From Mesorhizobium sp. WSM3626 (GTDB taxonomy: Bacteria; Pseudomonadota; Alphaproteobacteria; Rhizobiales; Rhizobiaceae), in contig NZ_AZUY01000003.1 in NCBI RefSeq assembly GCF_000513935.1, forward strand, positions 135,684-199,683: DNA of 64,000 nucleotides, written 5' to 3'. Every line of letters starts with the position of its first letter. Within the stretch, counting starts at the first letter, position 1. A program made the position numbers and the translations under genes. The notes beneath the pieces are model-generated. The model searched no databases. It saw nothing but the letters and a program-made list of their open reading frames with translations, and had not been told where the DNA came from. Shown here piece by piece: positions 9,131 to 17,662 of this stretch.

Positions 9131-10732
9131 ATGAACCGCTTCGCCGAACTTCTCGACCGTCTGGTGCTGACGCCGTCGCGCAACGGCAAGCTGACGCTTC
9201 TGACCGATTATTTCCGCAGCGTCGAGGATCCCGATCGCGGCCTGGCGCTGGCGGCCATCACTGGCGATCTCAGGATTGCCGCGGTCAAGCCGGCCATGCT
9301 GCGCACGCTGGTCATCGAACGCATGGACCCGGTGCTGTTCGGCTATTCCTACGACTATGTCGGCGATCTCGCCGAGACGGTGTCGCTGGTCTGGCCGCAA
9401 ACGCCTGGCAGGATCGCGAACCGCGAGCCGACGCTTGGCGAGGTGGTGGCGAAGCTGCAGGCGGCAAGCCGCTCCGACGGACCGAAGGTGCTGGCGGGGC
9501 TGCTCGACAGCGCCGGCATCTCGGCACGCTTTGCCATCATCAAGCTGGTCACCGGCGGTCTGCGCATCGGTGTCTCGGCGCGGCTGGCCAAACAGGCGCT
9601 GGCCGATTTTGGCAAGGTCGACGTCGCCGAGATCGAGGAGCTCTGGCATGGGCTGTCGCCGCCCTACACGGCGCTGTTCGCCTGGCTGGAAGGCAAGGCC
9701 GAAAAACCGCGCAACACGGCGATGGCGCTGTTCCGCCCGGTCATGCTGTCCAATCCGATCGGCGACGGCGACCTCGAGAAGCTCGATCCGGTGGACTATG
9801 CGGCCGAGTGGAAATGGGACGGGATCCGCGTCCAGGCGGTGGCCGAAGGCGGCATCCGCAGGCTCTATTCGCGCACCGGCGACGATGTCTCGGGCGCCTT
9901 TCCAGATCTCGCCGACGCCATGCATTTTTCCGCGACGCTCGATGGCGAGTTGCTGGTCGGCGATCCGCGAGAAGCGACGGGAACCTTCTCGGACCTGCAG
10001 CAGCGGCTGAACCGCAAGACGGTGACGCCGAAGATGCAGCAGCAGTATCCGGCCTTCATGCGCTGCTACGACCTGCTGCAGATCGGCGCGGAGGATCTGC
10101 GCGGACTGTCCTTCCGCGAGCGGCGCGGCCGTCTCGAAGCCTTCATCGGGACGCTCGATCCCAGCCGCTTCGATCTCTCCCCCTTCGTCGAGTTCACGGA
10201 CTGGCAGGCGCTCGAGGACCTGCGCCGTGCGCCGCCGCATCCGATCATCGAAGGCGTGATGCTGAAGCGCTGGGATTCGCCGTATGTCGCGGGCCGGCCG
10301 AAGGGTCCGTGGTTCAAATGGAAGCGCGATCCGCACACGGTGGACGCCGTGCTGATGTATGCCCAGCGCGGCCACGGCAAGCGCTCGAGCTTCTATTCCG
10401 ACTATACATTCGGCGTCTGGTCCGGAGCCGAGGGCGCGGAGGAACTGGTGCCGGTCGGCAAGGCCTATTTCGGCTTCACCGACGAGGAACTGAGGCAGAT
10501 CGACAAATATGTCCGCGACAACACGGTCGAGCGCTTTGGGCCGGTGCGCTCGGTGCGCGCCGACCGCGACAATGGCCTGGTGCTGGAAGTCGCCTTCGAG
10601 GGGCTCAACCGCTCGACCCGGCATAAATCGGGCGTCGCCATGCGTTTCCCCAGGATTTCACGGCTGCGCTGGGACAAGCCGGCCAACGAGGCCGACCGCA
10701 TAGAAACCCTGCAGGCGCTGCTCGACCGCTAG
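9131..10732 (+). CDS. ATP-dependent DNA ligase
   Basis: A 533-residue ligase with an N-terminal DNA-binding domain, adenylation domain and OB fold. The adenylated lysine lies in motif I, EWKWDGIRVQ (~residues 221-230). Motif III-like DGELLVG, motif IV EGVMLKR (~374-380) and motif V WFKWKRDP follow. The OB-fold part with a C-terminal KSGVAMRFPRISRLRWDK block is complete. It seals nicks with ATP as a repair ligase separate from the NAD-dependent replicative enzyme. The adjacent exonuclease is its usual genetic partner. The start ATG overlaps nothing and the length is normal. Confidence 0.93.
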   Translation: MNRFAELLDRLVLTPSRNGKLTLLTDYFRSVEDPDRGLALAAITGDLRIAAVKPAMLRTLVIERMDPVLFGYSYDYVGDLAETVSLVWPQTPGRIANREPTLGEVVAKLQAASRSDGPKVLAGLLDSAGISARFAIIKLVTGGLRIGVSARLAKQALADFGKVDVAEIEELWHGLSPPYTALFAWLEGKAEKPRNTAMALFRPVMLSNPIGDGDLEKLDPVDYAAEWKWDGIRVQAVAEGGIRRLYSRTGDDVSGAFPDLADAMHFSATLDGELLVGDPREATGTFSDLQQRLNRKTVTPKMQQQYPAFMRCYDLLQIGAEDLRGLSFRERRGRLEAFIGTLDPSRFDLSPFVEFTDWQALEDLRRAPPHPIIEGVMLKRWDSPYVAGRPKGPWFKWKRDPHTVDAVLMYAQRGHGKRSSFYSDYTFGVWSGAEGAEELVPVGKAYFGFTDEELRQIDKYVRDNTVERFGPVRSVRADRDNGLVLEVAFEGLNRSTRHKSGVAMRFPRISRLRWDKPANEADRIETLQALLDR

Positions 10733-10760
10733 GAGCGGCCGATATGTCGGTCGCAACGGT

Positions 10761-11906
10761 TCAGGGTTCGATCGAGACGCGGATCTCGTAGACGTTGACC
10801 GCCTTGCCCTGTTTGTCGAAATCGGAATTGATGGCGATGGTTCCGGCTGAGCCGGGATGCTTCTCGGGGAACTTCACGTCGAACAGATATTCGTTTTTCT
10901 GCTGACCGACCGCGTAGCGCTTGCGGCCGCAGTCGCCGAGTTCGCCGAAATTGCAGTCGACCGAGATCTGCGTGTCCTTGCCGTCCTCGGCGCGGGCGAT
11001 GATGTCGAACACGGCGTGCTTGCCGGCGAGCTTTTCCAGCACGCCCTGCCCGACGTCGAAGGCGATCGCCGAGCCGGAGGCGCCGGACTGGATGCGCAGG
11101 AACGGCCCGCTGTCGTCCTTCATCACCTCGGCCTTGGCGTCCGACGGGGCGGCGACATGGGTCGGGTCGGTCGGCGAAAACACATTGATCCAGTCGCGCG
11201 ACTGATCCGCGGAACCGGGCTTTGCCGGTGCATTGGCGCCGTCGGCCGGGGTAAAATCGTCGTCCTCGACCGTCGGCGGCGCTTCCGGCGGCGCGGTATT
11301 GAGCTGCGCGGCCGTTTTGAACACACCGGTCTGCATGGCGAAGTACAGTCCGATACCAATCGCCGCGAGCAGCGTGACCGTGAAGAAAATAGCGGTCAGC
11401 GGCAGGCGCCGGCCGCGTATGCGCCGCTCATCGCGGTCGGGCGCTACTTCCGTCGCGGCTCCCGGCGCGGCGGGAGCCGACATGTCGATGGCTGGCGCGC
11501 CGGGAAGACTGGCGTCCGGCATGATGTCGGGAACCACCGGCAGCACGCGCGAGCGCGGCGCGTCGGATCCGGGCCGCACTGGGCCGTCGACGGAGACGGC
11601 GGGCGATGGCGCCCTCGGGCCGGCCTCGACCGCAGGCGCTGCGCCGCTCTCGGCCTTGCCTGCCGGCGTGTCGATCTGCGGGGCAACGCCTGGCACCGCC
11701 GGCAGATACTCGGATTCGATTTCGGTGATTTTCGCCTGGATAGCCTTGCGGCGCTTGATGGCGACCTCCACGGTCACGCCGGGATTGGCCTGGAGCGCAC
11801 GGTCGAGCGCGGCGAAGGCCGCACGATAGACCCTCTCGCGGAACGCGCGGTCCTCGGCGTTGCCCTTTTCCAAGGCGTTCCGGATCGCTTTTTCGATCGC
11901 GTCCAA
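10761..11906 (-). CDS. Hypothetical membrane-anchored protein with coiled, proline-rich and periplasmic parts
   Basis: Function not recognised; 381 residues from a TTG at 11906, chosen because it follows an AGAGGGAC site and begins LDAIEKAIRNALEKG; upstream sequence in frame looks non-coding. The N-terminal ~75 residues are helical and charged. A low-complexity Ala/Pro-rich linker follows, then one membrane segment (AIFFTVTLLAAIGIGLYFAM), then a C-terminal domain with two cysteines in DCNFGELGDCGRKRY. The C-terminal half looks like a beta-rich extracytoplasmic domain. It is convergent with the ligase gene. Similar proteins are common in rhizobia, without known role. Confidence 0.7.
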   Translation of the reverse strand: MDAIEKAIRNALEKGNAEDRAFRERVYRAAFAALDRALQANPGVTVEVAIKRRKAIQAKITEIESEYLPAVPGVAPQIDTPAGKAESGAAPAVEAGPRAPSPAVSVDGPVRPGSDAPRSRVLPVVPDIMPDASLPGAPAIDMSAPAAPGAATEVAPDRDERRIRGRRLPLTAIFFTVTLLAAIGIGLYFAMQTGVFKTAAQLNTAPPEAPPTVEDDDFTPADGANAPAKPGSADQSRDWINVFSPTDPTHVAAPSDAKAEVMKDDSGPFLRIQSGASGSAIAFDVGQGVLEKLAGKHAVFDIIARAEDGKDTQISVDCNFGELGDCGRKRYAVGQQKNEYLFDVKFPEKHPGSAGTIAINSDFDKQGKAVNVYEIRVSIEP

Positions 11907-12194
11907 GCGAGGTCCCTCTGCAAATTGCCACAAGCTTTCATGATGGTTAGCGGCAGGCGACCAATCAATCAACGGGCGGGCAGCCGCATTCTGCCTCGAC
12001 GGGCCGTTCAAAGTCCATCTTCGCGATGTTCCGGCAAACAAAATCGGAATCTGCCGGCGATTCCAGCATGCAGGGACGCCAGAACCCCGGTTTCGATCGC
12101 GGCGGGCCTCTTGCATGATTTGCCAAGTCGCATCTTGAATTCGCGGCCGGTTGAGTCTATCACCCAGCCCATCTTGGAGGCCTTGGCCTCCCGG

Positions 12195-12270
12195 GCCGCT
12201 TTAGCTCAGTTGGTAGAGCACATCATTCGTAATGATGGGGTCAGGTGTTCGAGTCACCTAAGCGGCACCA
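12195..12270 (+). tRNA. tRNA-Thr (anticodon CGT), integration site of the downstream element
   Basis: The cloverleaf folds fully: acceptor GCCGCTT / AAGCGGC, D stem GCTC/GAGC, anticodon stem CATCA/TGATG with loop TTCGTAA (anticodon CGT), T stem AGGTG/CACCT with loop TTCGAGT, discriminator A and an encoded CCA. The 3' 53 bases, from the end of the D stem onward, are repeated exactly at 26296-26348. The gene is therefore intact at the left boundary of the island and regenerated by the element's own sequence or left undisturbed. Confidence 0.97.
12218..12270 (+). repeat. attL, 53-bp direct repeat within tRNA-Thr
   Basis: The copy covers the tRNA from the end of the D stem through the encoded CCA and is identical to 26296-26348 over all 53 bases. 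The flanks diverge on both sides. Confidence 0.95.
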
Positions 12271-12415
12271 AGCTTTCCAAGGCTTCCAGCCCCTAATCCA
12301 GCCTTCAATCCGCTGAAAAATCGCTCACCGGGACACGTTCCGGGACACAAATCGGCTGACGCCGTCGACGCCAGGGGCTATAGAAGCCGTTCCACGACGG
12401 AACACGTTTGGGGGT

Positions 12416-12826
12416 TTAGATGACCTCGACGGTCGCCGGAGGCAGCCCGCGCCGATTGGTGTAGATCCCGCCCATTTCTTCGGCCGCCTGGCGCAGCGCC
12501 TGGAGCACCAGTTCGCTTTTCCCCTGCTCCATGGCCTTCTCTGCCATGCGGTCGAGCGCGCGAAGGCGGACCGAGCGATGGCTGATGCCGATGAGCGCTA
12601 TGTCATGGAGAAACGTCTTGCGGGCCTCATCGAAGACCGTCCGCCATTTCGGCGCCAGGTTCTTGCCGGCGCGCTTCGTCGGATCGAAGAATTCGACGCT
12701 CTGGCGCGTGATCACGACCCCGAATTCTTGGTTGACGGCCTTGGCAACGTCCGACGGCGAGTCGAAACATGCGAGCCGTTGCACCACAAAGGCTTTCGCC
12801 GCTTCCGGGAGCTTTGCCGTCGCCAT
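12416..12826 (-). CDS. DUF2280 phage protein, small-terminase-like
   Basis: A 136-residue protein matching the DUF2280 pattern: KAFVVQRLACFDSPSDVAKA at the start (helix-turn-helix-like), a central DPTKRAGKNLAPKWRTVFDEAR, and a C-terminal RALDRMAEKA and GIYTNRR. DUF2280 proteins occur in prophages near terminase genes and are often taken as small terminase subunits that recognise DNA for packaging. Here the large terminase that should follow is absent, since the next thing to the left is attL. The gene may thus be stranded at the edge of a deletion. The role is inferred from family only. Confidence 0.75.
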   Translation of the reverse strand: MATAKLPEAAKAFVVQRLACFDSPSDVAKAVNQEFGVVITRQSVEFFDPTKRAGKNLAPKWRTVFDEARKTFLHDIALIGISHRSVRLRALDRMAEKAMEQGKSELVLQALRQAAEEMGGIYTNRRGLPPATVEVI

Positions 12827-12896
12827 GGGTCTGGTCGATTCTGTCAGACAAGGTCAGGCAAATTAGGCCCGGAAAGCAGGTTTTTCAACAACCCGG

Positions 12897-13400
12897 TTAT
12901 CGCGCGCGCGGCTTTGGTTTTTTCAAGCGAGCCATGACGCGGTTGAAAGCCGCGCTGGGCCGGCGGTCATTCCGCGCAGCGCGCCGAGCTCGGCCTTCCG
13001 AGGTGTTGTCGACCTGGAATAGTTCGTCCAATTGCCCGGGCGTCAGCAGGATCTCGCCGCCGATGCGGAAGAGTATCCCATCGGCGACTGCACGCTCCCG
13101 AATCTCCTCGGCAGAGATGGACAAGCCATTGGCAGCGAGCCGCTCAGCCCAGTGCTCTGGAGGGCGCGCCGTCATGACGATCTCCGGCACATGATGTGGC
13201 AGCAAGTCCGACCGATCGAAAAGCTCGATCATCCAGCGCTTGGCCTCCTTCTCGTCGCGGACCTCCTTGATGTACCGGAGGCCAGCGTGGACTGTGTTCA
13301 CGGCATCGAGGAAGGCCGCCGGCTCGCCTTGATCGATCGCGAGCTGGCGAAGTTTCCGGAGGCCAGAGCGCACGTCATCGTTCAGATACTGATCGCGCAT
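12897..13400 (-). CDS. Hypothetical phage-associated protein with basic C-terminus
   Basis: Function not recognised. It has 167 residues: a helical acidic-basic N-terminal region (VRSGLRKLRQLAIDQGEP), a middle part with HHVPEIVMTARPPEHWAE, and a very basic tail (RARRAARNDRRP ... KKPKPRAR) that could contact nucleic acid. It sits 70 bp upstream of the DUF2280 gene in the same leftward transcription unit. It could be a phage DNA-binding or packaging accessory protein, but nothing in the sequence proves this. Confidence 0.55.
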   Translation of the reverse strand: MRDQYLNDDVRSGLRKLRQLAIDQGEPAAFLDAVNTVHAGLRYIKEVRDEKEAKRWMIELFDRSDLLPHHVPEIVMTARPPEHWAERLAANGLSISAEEIRERAVADGILFRIGGEILLTPGQLDELFQVDNTSEGRARRAARNDRRPSAAFNRVMARLKKPKPRAR

Positions 13401-13515
13401 CGACAGTTGTCCGATGAAGGGGGCGACGAGGAGACACCCACAAGGTGGCCCGCAGAGGGCAAAGAAGGTGCGGTCCCCTCGTCAACCTGCATGTTGCCTT
13501 GTCTCACAGATGCGT

Positions 13516-13737
13516 TCAATCCCTTTTTGGAAGCATCTTCCCGACTTCGCCTGTCAGTATCCGAACGGCATGTTCTGTTCCGTTGATCGCTTCGTCGAGA
13601 AGGATGCCCACCATGACCCAATCGTACTTGTCGCTGCATAGGTCTTCAACAGCCAGCCGCACGCCAAGTATTTGATCCTGAGCACTACGTAGGCGCTCTG
13701 CTGCCTCTTTCGCCCTCTGCGCCCTGTTTTTTCTCAT
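13516..13737 (-). CDS. Small hypothetical protein
   Basis: Not recognised. A 73-residue helical protein with a basic N-terminus (MRKNRAQRAKEAAERLR) and an acidic middle (DLCSDKYDWVMVGILLDEAI). It is part of the leftward run of small island genes, and composition fits a real gene rather than a shadow. A divergent unknown region of about 115 bp separates it from the next gene. Confidence 0.5.
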   Translation of the reverse strand: MRKNRAQRAKEAAERLRSAQDQILGVRLAVEDLCSDKYDWVMVGILLDEAINGTEHAVRILTGEVGKMLPKRD

Positions 13738-13762
13738 GGGTTCCCTTTCGCCGGCTTTTGCA

Positions 13763-14092
13763 TCACGAAGCGCTTCGTCCTTCGAAGTACCCGAGCGCCG
13801 CAGTCACCAAGCTTTTCACGATCGGCTCGCCGTCGTCATTGATCTCCTGTAGGGCAAGCCGCAGCGCCGCCAAGGCGCCTTCGTGTGACGTCGCCGGCGA
13901 GTTCCAGGCAACGAGGACGGCGTCCGGATCGCTGCAGAGGCGCCTGAAGGCCTCGCTCTCCTGCTCTTCGGTCAGATCCTCGGGCATGTCATCGTAGGCC
14001 TCGCCAGCGAACCTGTGGAGGTTGATAGCGGCCAGAAGCGGGTCGCTCGGCTCAGCAGCGAGCGCGGGTTTTGTGAGAGCGGCGCGCATCAT
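13763..14092 (-). CDS. Hypothetical island protein
   Basis: Not recognised. A 109-residue acidic protein (DDMPEDLTEEQESEAFRRL) with a conserved-looking tail EPIVKSLVTAALGYFEG. The ATG at 14092 overlaps the stop of the preceding gene (ATGA), which favours it over an upstream GTG. It is translated together with the small gene at 14089-14262. Confidence 0.55.
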   Translation of the reverse strand: MMRAALTKPALAAEPSDPLLAAINLHRFAGEAYDDMPEDLTEEQESEAFRRLCSDPDAVLVAWNSPATSHEGALAALRLALQEINDDGEPIVKSLVTAALGYFEGRSAS

Positions 14093-14262
14093 GCACACTC
14101 CAGTTCGCTCTTCACTGCGGCGCCGTCCTTGAACGGCGGCCGGGGGAAGCGCACCGGAATGACGATAGGCTCAGGGTCGGCGCCGTGCTCGCCGCGGCCA
14201 AGAAAGGCGGCGACGACAGGATCGCGAGCGATCTGAGACAGTGATATACGGAGGTAAGCCAT
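14089..14262 (-). CDS. Small hypothetical island protein
   Basis: A 57-residue protein from the ATG at 14262, which has an AAGGTGA site eight bases upstream. The sequence ISLSQIARDPVVAAFLGRG followed by a proline-rich tail resembles the protein encoded at 23643-23909 (LSEMFVDPILAAFFACSE), suggesting a small duplicated island family with a DPxxAAF core. Function unknown. Its stop overlaps the next start. Confidence 0.5.
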   Translation of the reverse strand: MAYLRISLSQIARDPVVAAFLGRGEHGADPEPIVIPVRFPRPPFKDGAAVKSELECA

Positions 14263-14351
14263 GGTCGAAATCACCTTTCGATTTGTGGTTAGGGCTGGTT
14301 TGAGGCTGCAACCCTCTTTCCGGCCCGACTATTAAATGATAGTATTAATTC

Positions 14352-14558
14352 ATGAGTTCGTCAACAATAAATCCTATCAAAAAATCCAGAGGCAGACCTG
14401 CAGTCGATTCCGACCAGGTGAATATCCGCCTCGTTCGTGGCGACCTGGACGCGATCGACGCGTTCGCCGCCGAGCAAGCCGACTCGCTAACCAGACCAGA
14501 AGCGATCCGACGCATCATCCGCGACTGGCTTCAGGCAAATGGCTACCTGTCCAAATAG
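14352..14558 (+). CDS. Ribbon-helix-helix-type putative DNA-binding protein
   Basis: A 68-residue protein with the pattern of an Arc/CopG/MetJ-type ribbon-helix-helix repressor. After a basic tail (KKSRGRPA) comes a short strand VNIRLVRGDLDAIDAFA, then a second helix TRPEAIRRIIRDWL. Proteins of this type bind DNA as dimers and repress transcription. It is on the plus strand, divergent from the leftward small-gene operon, with an AT-rich palindromic segment (ATTAA ... TTAAT, 14331-14349) immediately upstream. It could be the repressor of the divergent genes; direct evidence is lacking. Confidence 0.7.
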   Translation: MSSSTINPIKKSRGRPAVDSDQVNIRLVRGDLDAIDAFAAEQADSLTRPEAIRRIIRDWLQANGYLSK

Positions 14559-14570
14559 CATGTCCGCGAT

Positions 14571-14587
14571 GTAACCAATTTGGTTGC
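14571..14587. promoter_or_regulatory. Putative operator, GTAACC-N5-GGTTGC
   Basis: The site reads GTAACCAATTTGGTTGC, an inverted repeat with one mismatch to the two perfect copies at 24574-24590 and 24680-24696. It lies between the ribbon-helix-helix gene and the exported-protein gene at 14658. Confidence 0.6.
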
Positions 14588-14657
14588 GCTGGTGCCAGTC
14601 TGGCGCACTTGCCATTCGTCCCGGTCGATGTTTCAATAGAAGCTGAGGGCCGGGGAA

Positions 14658-15020
14658 ATGTTGCTCAAAGCAGCAGTGGTTTTGATCGCGTTTTTGACGC
14701 CGACTTTTGCGTCTGCGAACGACGAAGCCTTGCAGTTCCAAATTGAGAGCGAGCTGGCTTACTTGAAGGTCGGCTATGGGATCGAGACTCTGACAGTTCA
14801 GGCTGAAGGTTTCCGCACTCGGGTCATTGTCGGCGTTGACAGAGTCATCTCGAATTTCAGCGATGTGATGTGGGATACAGCCCAGCGCGCAAGTCTAATG
14901 AGCCCCGCGCCTGTGCTGCTGCTGGCGGTTGAACAGCATTCAGCGTTTGGAAGCCCGGACGGCAGGAAGCTCTGCTATCTCAGAGCCCGCAAAGGACGGG
15001 TGTTCGAGGGTACATGCTGA
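14658..15020 (+). CDS. Hypothetical exported protein
   Basis: A 120-residue protein with a clear signal peptide: MLLKAAVVLIAFLTPTFASA, probable cleavage after ASA. The mature part has no recognised motif; two cysteines near the C-terminus (KLCYLRARKG ... EGTC) could pair after export. It overlaps the next gene (TGATG), so the two exported proteins are translationally coupled. They form a rightward cargo unit in an otherwise leftward element. Confidence 0.6.
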   Translation: MLLKAAVVLIAFLTPTFASANDEALQFQIESELAYLKVGYGIETLTVQAEGFRTRVIVGVDRVISNFSDVMWDTAQRASLMSPAPVLLLAVEQHSAFGSPDGRKLCYLRARKGRVFEGTC

Positions 15021-15451
15021 TGAAGGTGCTCCGGATCTTGGCGATTGGCGCGGTCTTTGCGGCCGCCGGCGCAGCACATGCGCAAACCATAGAGGCTATC
15101 AACAACTGCAAACAGCTCGTCGACGGCGCCGATCGAGTGGCCTGTTACGATGCGATCAAAGCAGAACCAGCTGCGTCACCTATAGCTGCGGCCGCAAAGG
15201 CTCCGGAGGAGCGATCGTGCCACGAGGCCGCGATATTGCTCGCCGGCGGCGGCAACTGCCAGGAAGGCGACATCATGAAGGTCGATTACATGGACGCCGA
15301 GGACGTCGCCGACATGGTGCAGAGTTTTTGTGACTTCAATGCGCAGATCCTGACGCTCCCAGCTTCCTCAATATCGAGCCAGCTGGCTGGGAAGCCTCAA
15401 TTCGTGCTGCTCTGCAAGTATCATGCGAGGCCGAGGGCGCCAAGCCAATGA
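15020..15451 (+). CDS. Hypothetical exported protein, possibly truncated at its C-terminus
   Basis: A 143-residue protein from the ATG at 15020, which follows a GAGGG site and overlaps the previous stop. The signal peptide is MKVLRILAIGAVFAAAGAAHA, with a likely cut after AHA. The mature part has a NNCKQLVDGADRVACYD motif (two cysteines nine apart), as in small periplasmic proteins, and an ACYD element seen in T6SS-associated and other exported proteins. The last 116 bases overlap the convergent gene at 15336-15908, which suggests a rearrangement at this junction. Confidence 0.6.
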   Translation: MKVLRILAIGAVFAAAGAAHAQTIEAINNCKQLVDGADRVACYDAIKAEPAASPIAAAAKAPEERSCHEAAILLAGGGNCQEGDIMKVDYMDAEDVADMVQSFCDFNAQILTLPASSISSQLAGKPQFVLLCKYHARPRAPSQ

Positions 15452-15908
15452 ATGCACCCTGCGATGCAAGCGCCTGCACCTGAGGTCGGAGCTCGGCTAT
15501 CAGGTCGGCCGCCGATCGTGCCTTCCCGTCCTCGCCGTAGAACGCCACCATCTTGTGAACGGCCACTAGGTAGGCCGGATCAGCCTTCCAGATGCTCGGC
15601 GGGTTGATGGACAGGGTACGCAGCCCGCCGTCATCGGTGCGAGCGACAAGCACTTTCAGTCGCGCCTGGTGGCCGGAACGGAAAATCCCATCGCGGAACG
15701 GCGGCAGCGATTCGCGGTTACGACGCAGCCAGATGCAGGCGAAATCCCCCGGTTCCGCCGGTTCGGTTGCCGTGAACAGCCAAAGGCCCTTTCCTGGCGG
15801 CATCACGGGCGCCATGCAGCCACCCCATCCGGCCACGAAGTAGCGGTCCGGCAGGGGCGCGTCATGGAAGTAGAACGGCAGGACAGGGATGCCGGCGCAA
15901 GAGATCAT
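15336..15908 (-). CDS. Hypothetical phage tail-module protein
   Basis: A 190-residue protein of unknown function. The start at 15908 overlaps the stop of the upstream tail gene (ATGA) and has a GAGGAG site, so longer starts are rejected. It contains GWGGCMAPVMPPGKGLWLFTA and AGDFACIWLRRN-like segments and looks globular with mixed strands. Its position after the tail-tip-like gene suggests a tail or host-contact accessory. The C-terminal ~38 residues overlap the convergent exported-protein gene, which may mark a deletion endpoint. Confidence 0.5.
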   Translation of the reverse strand: MISCAGIPVLPFYFHDAPLPDRYFVAGWGGCMAPVMPPGKGLWLFTATEPAEPGDFACIWLRRNRESLPPFRDGIFRSGHQARLKVLVARTDDGGLRTLSINPPSIWKADPAYLVAVHKMVAFYGEDGKARSAADLIAELRPQVQALASQGAFIGLAPSASHDTCRAARIEASQPAGSILRKLGASGSAH

Positions 15909-17662
15909 TTTCCGTGCTCCTCGAGGCCAGCGCACGCGTTGCCCGGGAAATCATTGAACACCAGCTGCGAGGCATCGAAGCGACCGTCGACGCCGGCGAT
16001 CTGGGTGAAGATATCAACAAGATCGACAGTGTTCGGCGTCATGTCGCCCTGCGAGTGAACGATGACCTGGCCGGGATTGACCGAAGGCTCGACCAACCTG
16101 GCGAACAGTTGGTCATAATAGAAATGCTCCTCCCATGAGATGTCGTCGGCGTCGAAAATCTTGACCGCCGAAGCATCGGCCAGGTCGACGACATAGACGT
16201 CGAAATCCGGCACGTTGCCGGGCAGGTAGGAGCCGAGAAAGCCCACCGCGTAGCCTGGACGAAGCGAAGCGCTCAATCCCAAAAAGCGAGTGTCGGACTG
16301 CCAGTTGAGATAGGGCACCGTCGCCGCGATCGAGGCGTAGGAGACCGTCCCGTTGGCCAGGATCTTCTTGTAGGTACCGTTCTCGCGCGAGATCACCACG
16401 CCGTCGTCGACCTGGTCATAGGCGACGCCCACCGGGAACTTGCCGCTTTCGGCCTCGGTGTAGAAGACGCTTTCGACGAAGCCAGTTGCTGAAATGACCG
16501 CCTTGCGAACCGCCGCCAACGGCGTCGGCTGGTTGACCGGCGCTTCAAGTTCCCGCTCCGTCCAGTAGACCGTGACCGAACCATCTTCCACGGGACCGAA
16601 GGCGAGGCTCGAATAGATCGCGCCCGCGGTGCCGGCCGGCGCCGTCCCCGGGTTGATGACCCAGGCCAGAGTCATGTTGCTCACATCGGCTACCGCGACC
16701 ATCAGGCCGTCGGAGCTCTGGCAGAAGATCAGGTATTTGGTCGAGGCGCCATTCTCGATCATGACGGCGTCGGTCGGCTGCGGCGCGCGGGGATGGTCGT
16801 CGAGCCTGGCGACGATCTCGCCCGTCATCACGTTGAGCAACGACAGTTCATGATGGTCGGTGAGATTGAACGAGGTTTCGCAGGCGACGAAATCGGACCC
16901 TGGCAGCGCCTTATGATTGTACGGGCCGAGATCGAAAGTCGCGCCTCTGACGAAGATGTGCGCGCGGCTGATTTCCGCGTTCGACTGCAGGTCGATGACC
17001 GACACAAAGGCGTCGTTGAAGGTGAGCACGAAAACCTGGTAGACGTGCCCCTTGGCCATATCGGCGGCGAGGCCGGTGTTGATGTAGTCGACGATCGGCC
17101 CGAAGGTCAGCGTCGATTCGCCTTCCGTGGCAGCAGCCTGCGTCACCGCGCCCGACAGCACCGCCCGGATCAGCGGAACCCGGTTGCCATAGGGCGAGCA
17201 ATCGAAGTCCTCGAACACCGCATAGACGAAGCCGGGCCAGGCAGTCGCCTTTTCAGTGCCAAGCGCGGCCAAAAGCAGTGGGTCGGGTGTGGTCTGGGTG
17301 CCGTCATAGAAGCGGATTTTCTGGCTGGACTGCTTTCGTGGCGCGACGTTGGAGATGATGGCCTGCTCGTCGGCGAAGAGCTTGACCAGGCTGAAGGAGG
17401 GCGCGAACAGGCAATCCTTGAACAGCATGACGAAGGAAGCAGTGACCTTGCCGTTTTTGATCGCGAACCCGCTCCACCAGACGATGTTGCCATCATAAGA
17501 GGCGGAGCCGCTGCCAGCAGGGATGGTCTTGCCGGCCGGCGAGGAATTGTCGCCCGGCGAATTGTAGTCCGAGGCACGGCTGGAGATGGGCTCCGACGCC
17601 TTGGCGTTGCCAATGAACCCGCCGCCGCTCGGGCTGCCCCATCCTGTGGAAAAGATCGACAT
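15905..17662 (-). CDS. Phage tail-tip/baseplate-related protein
   Basis: A 585-residue protein. The start ATG at 17662 overlaps the tape-measure stop (TGATG) after a GGGAAG site. Near residues 115-160 it has IRFYDGTQTTPDPLLLAAL followed by FVYAVFEDFDCSPYGNR, the same pattern as in tail host-specificity proteins of lambdoid- and gene-transfer-agent-like tails (FxD ... P-Y/F-G-N-R). The remainder is beta-rich with repeats resembling propeller blades. It follows the tape-measure gene, as tail-tip genes normally do. Assignment is by motif and gene order; the family is not certain. Confidence 0.55.
   Translation of the reverse strand: MSIFSTGWGSPSGGGFIGNAKASEPISSRASDYNSPGDNSSPAGKTIPAGSGSASYDGNIVWWSGFAIKNGKVTASFVMLFKDCLFAPSFSLVKLFADEQAIISNVAPRKQSSQKIRFYDGTQTTPDPLLLAALGTEKATAWPGFVYAVFEDFDCSPYGNRVPLIRAVLSGAVTQAAATEGESTLTFGPIVDYINTGLAADMAKGHVYQVFVLTFNDAFVSVIDLQSNAEISRAHIFVRGATFDLGPYNHKALPGSDFVACETSFNLTDHHELSLLNVMTGEIVARLDDHPRAPQPTDAVMIENGASTKYLIFCQSSDGLMVAVADVSNMTLAWVINPGTAPAGTAGAIYSSLAFGPVEDGSVTVYWTERELEAPVNQPTPLAAVRKAVISATGFVESVFYTEAESGKFPVGVAYDQVDDGVVISRENGTYKKILANGTVSYASIAATVPYLNWQSDTRFLGLSASLRPGYAVGFLGSYLPGNVPDFDVYVVDLADASAVKIFDADDISWEEHFYYDQLFARLVEPSVNPGQVIVHSQGDMTPNTVDLVDIFTQIAGVDGRFDASQLVFNDFPGNACAGLEEHGK

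Noticed and set aside
13382..13639. 85-codon frame on the minus strand
   Set aside because: Its composition is Arg/Ser-rich without any pattern, and it overlaps the gene at 13516-13737 in another frame and the start of 12897-13400.
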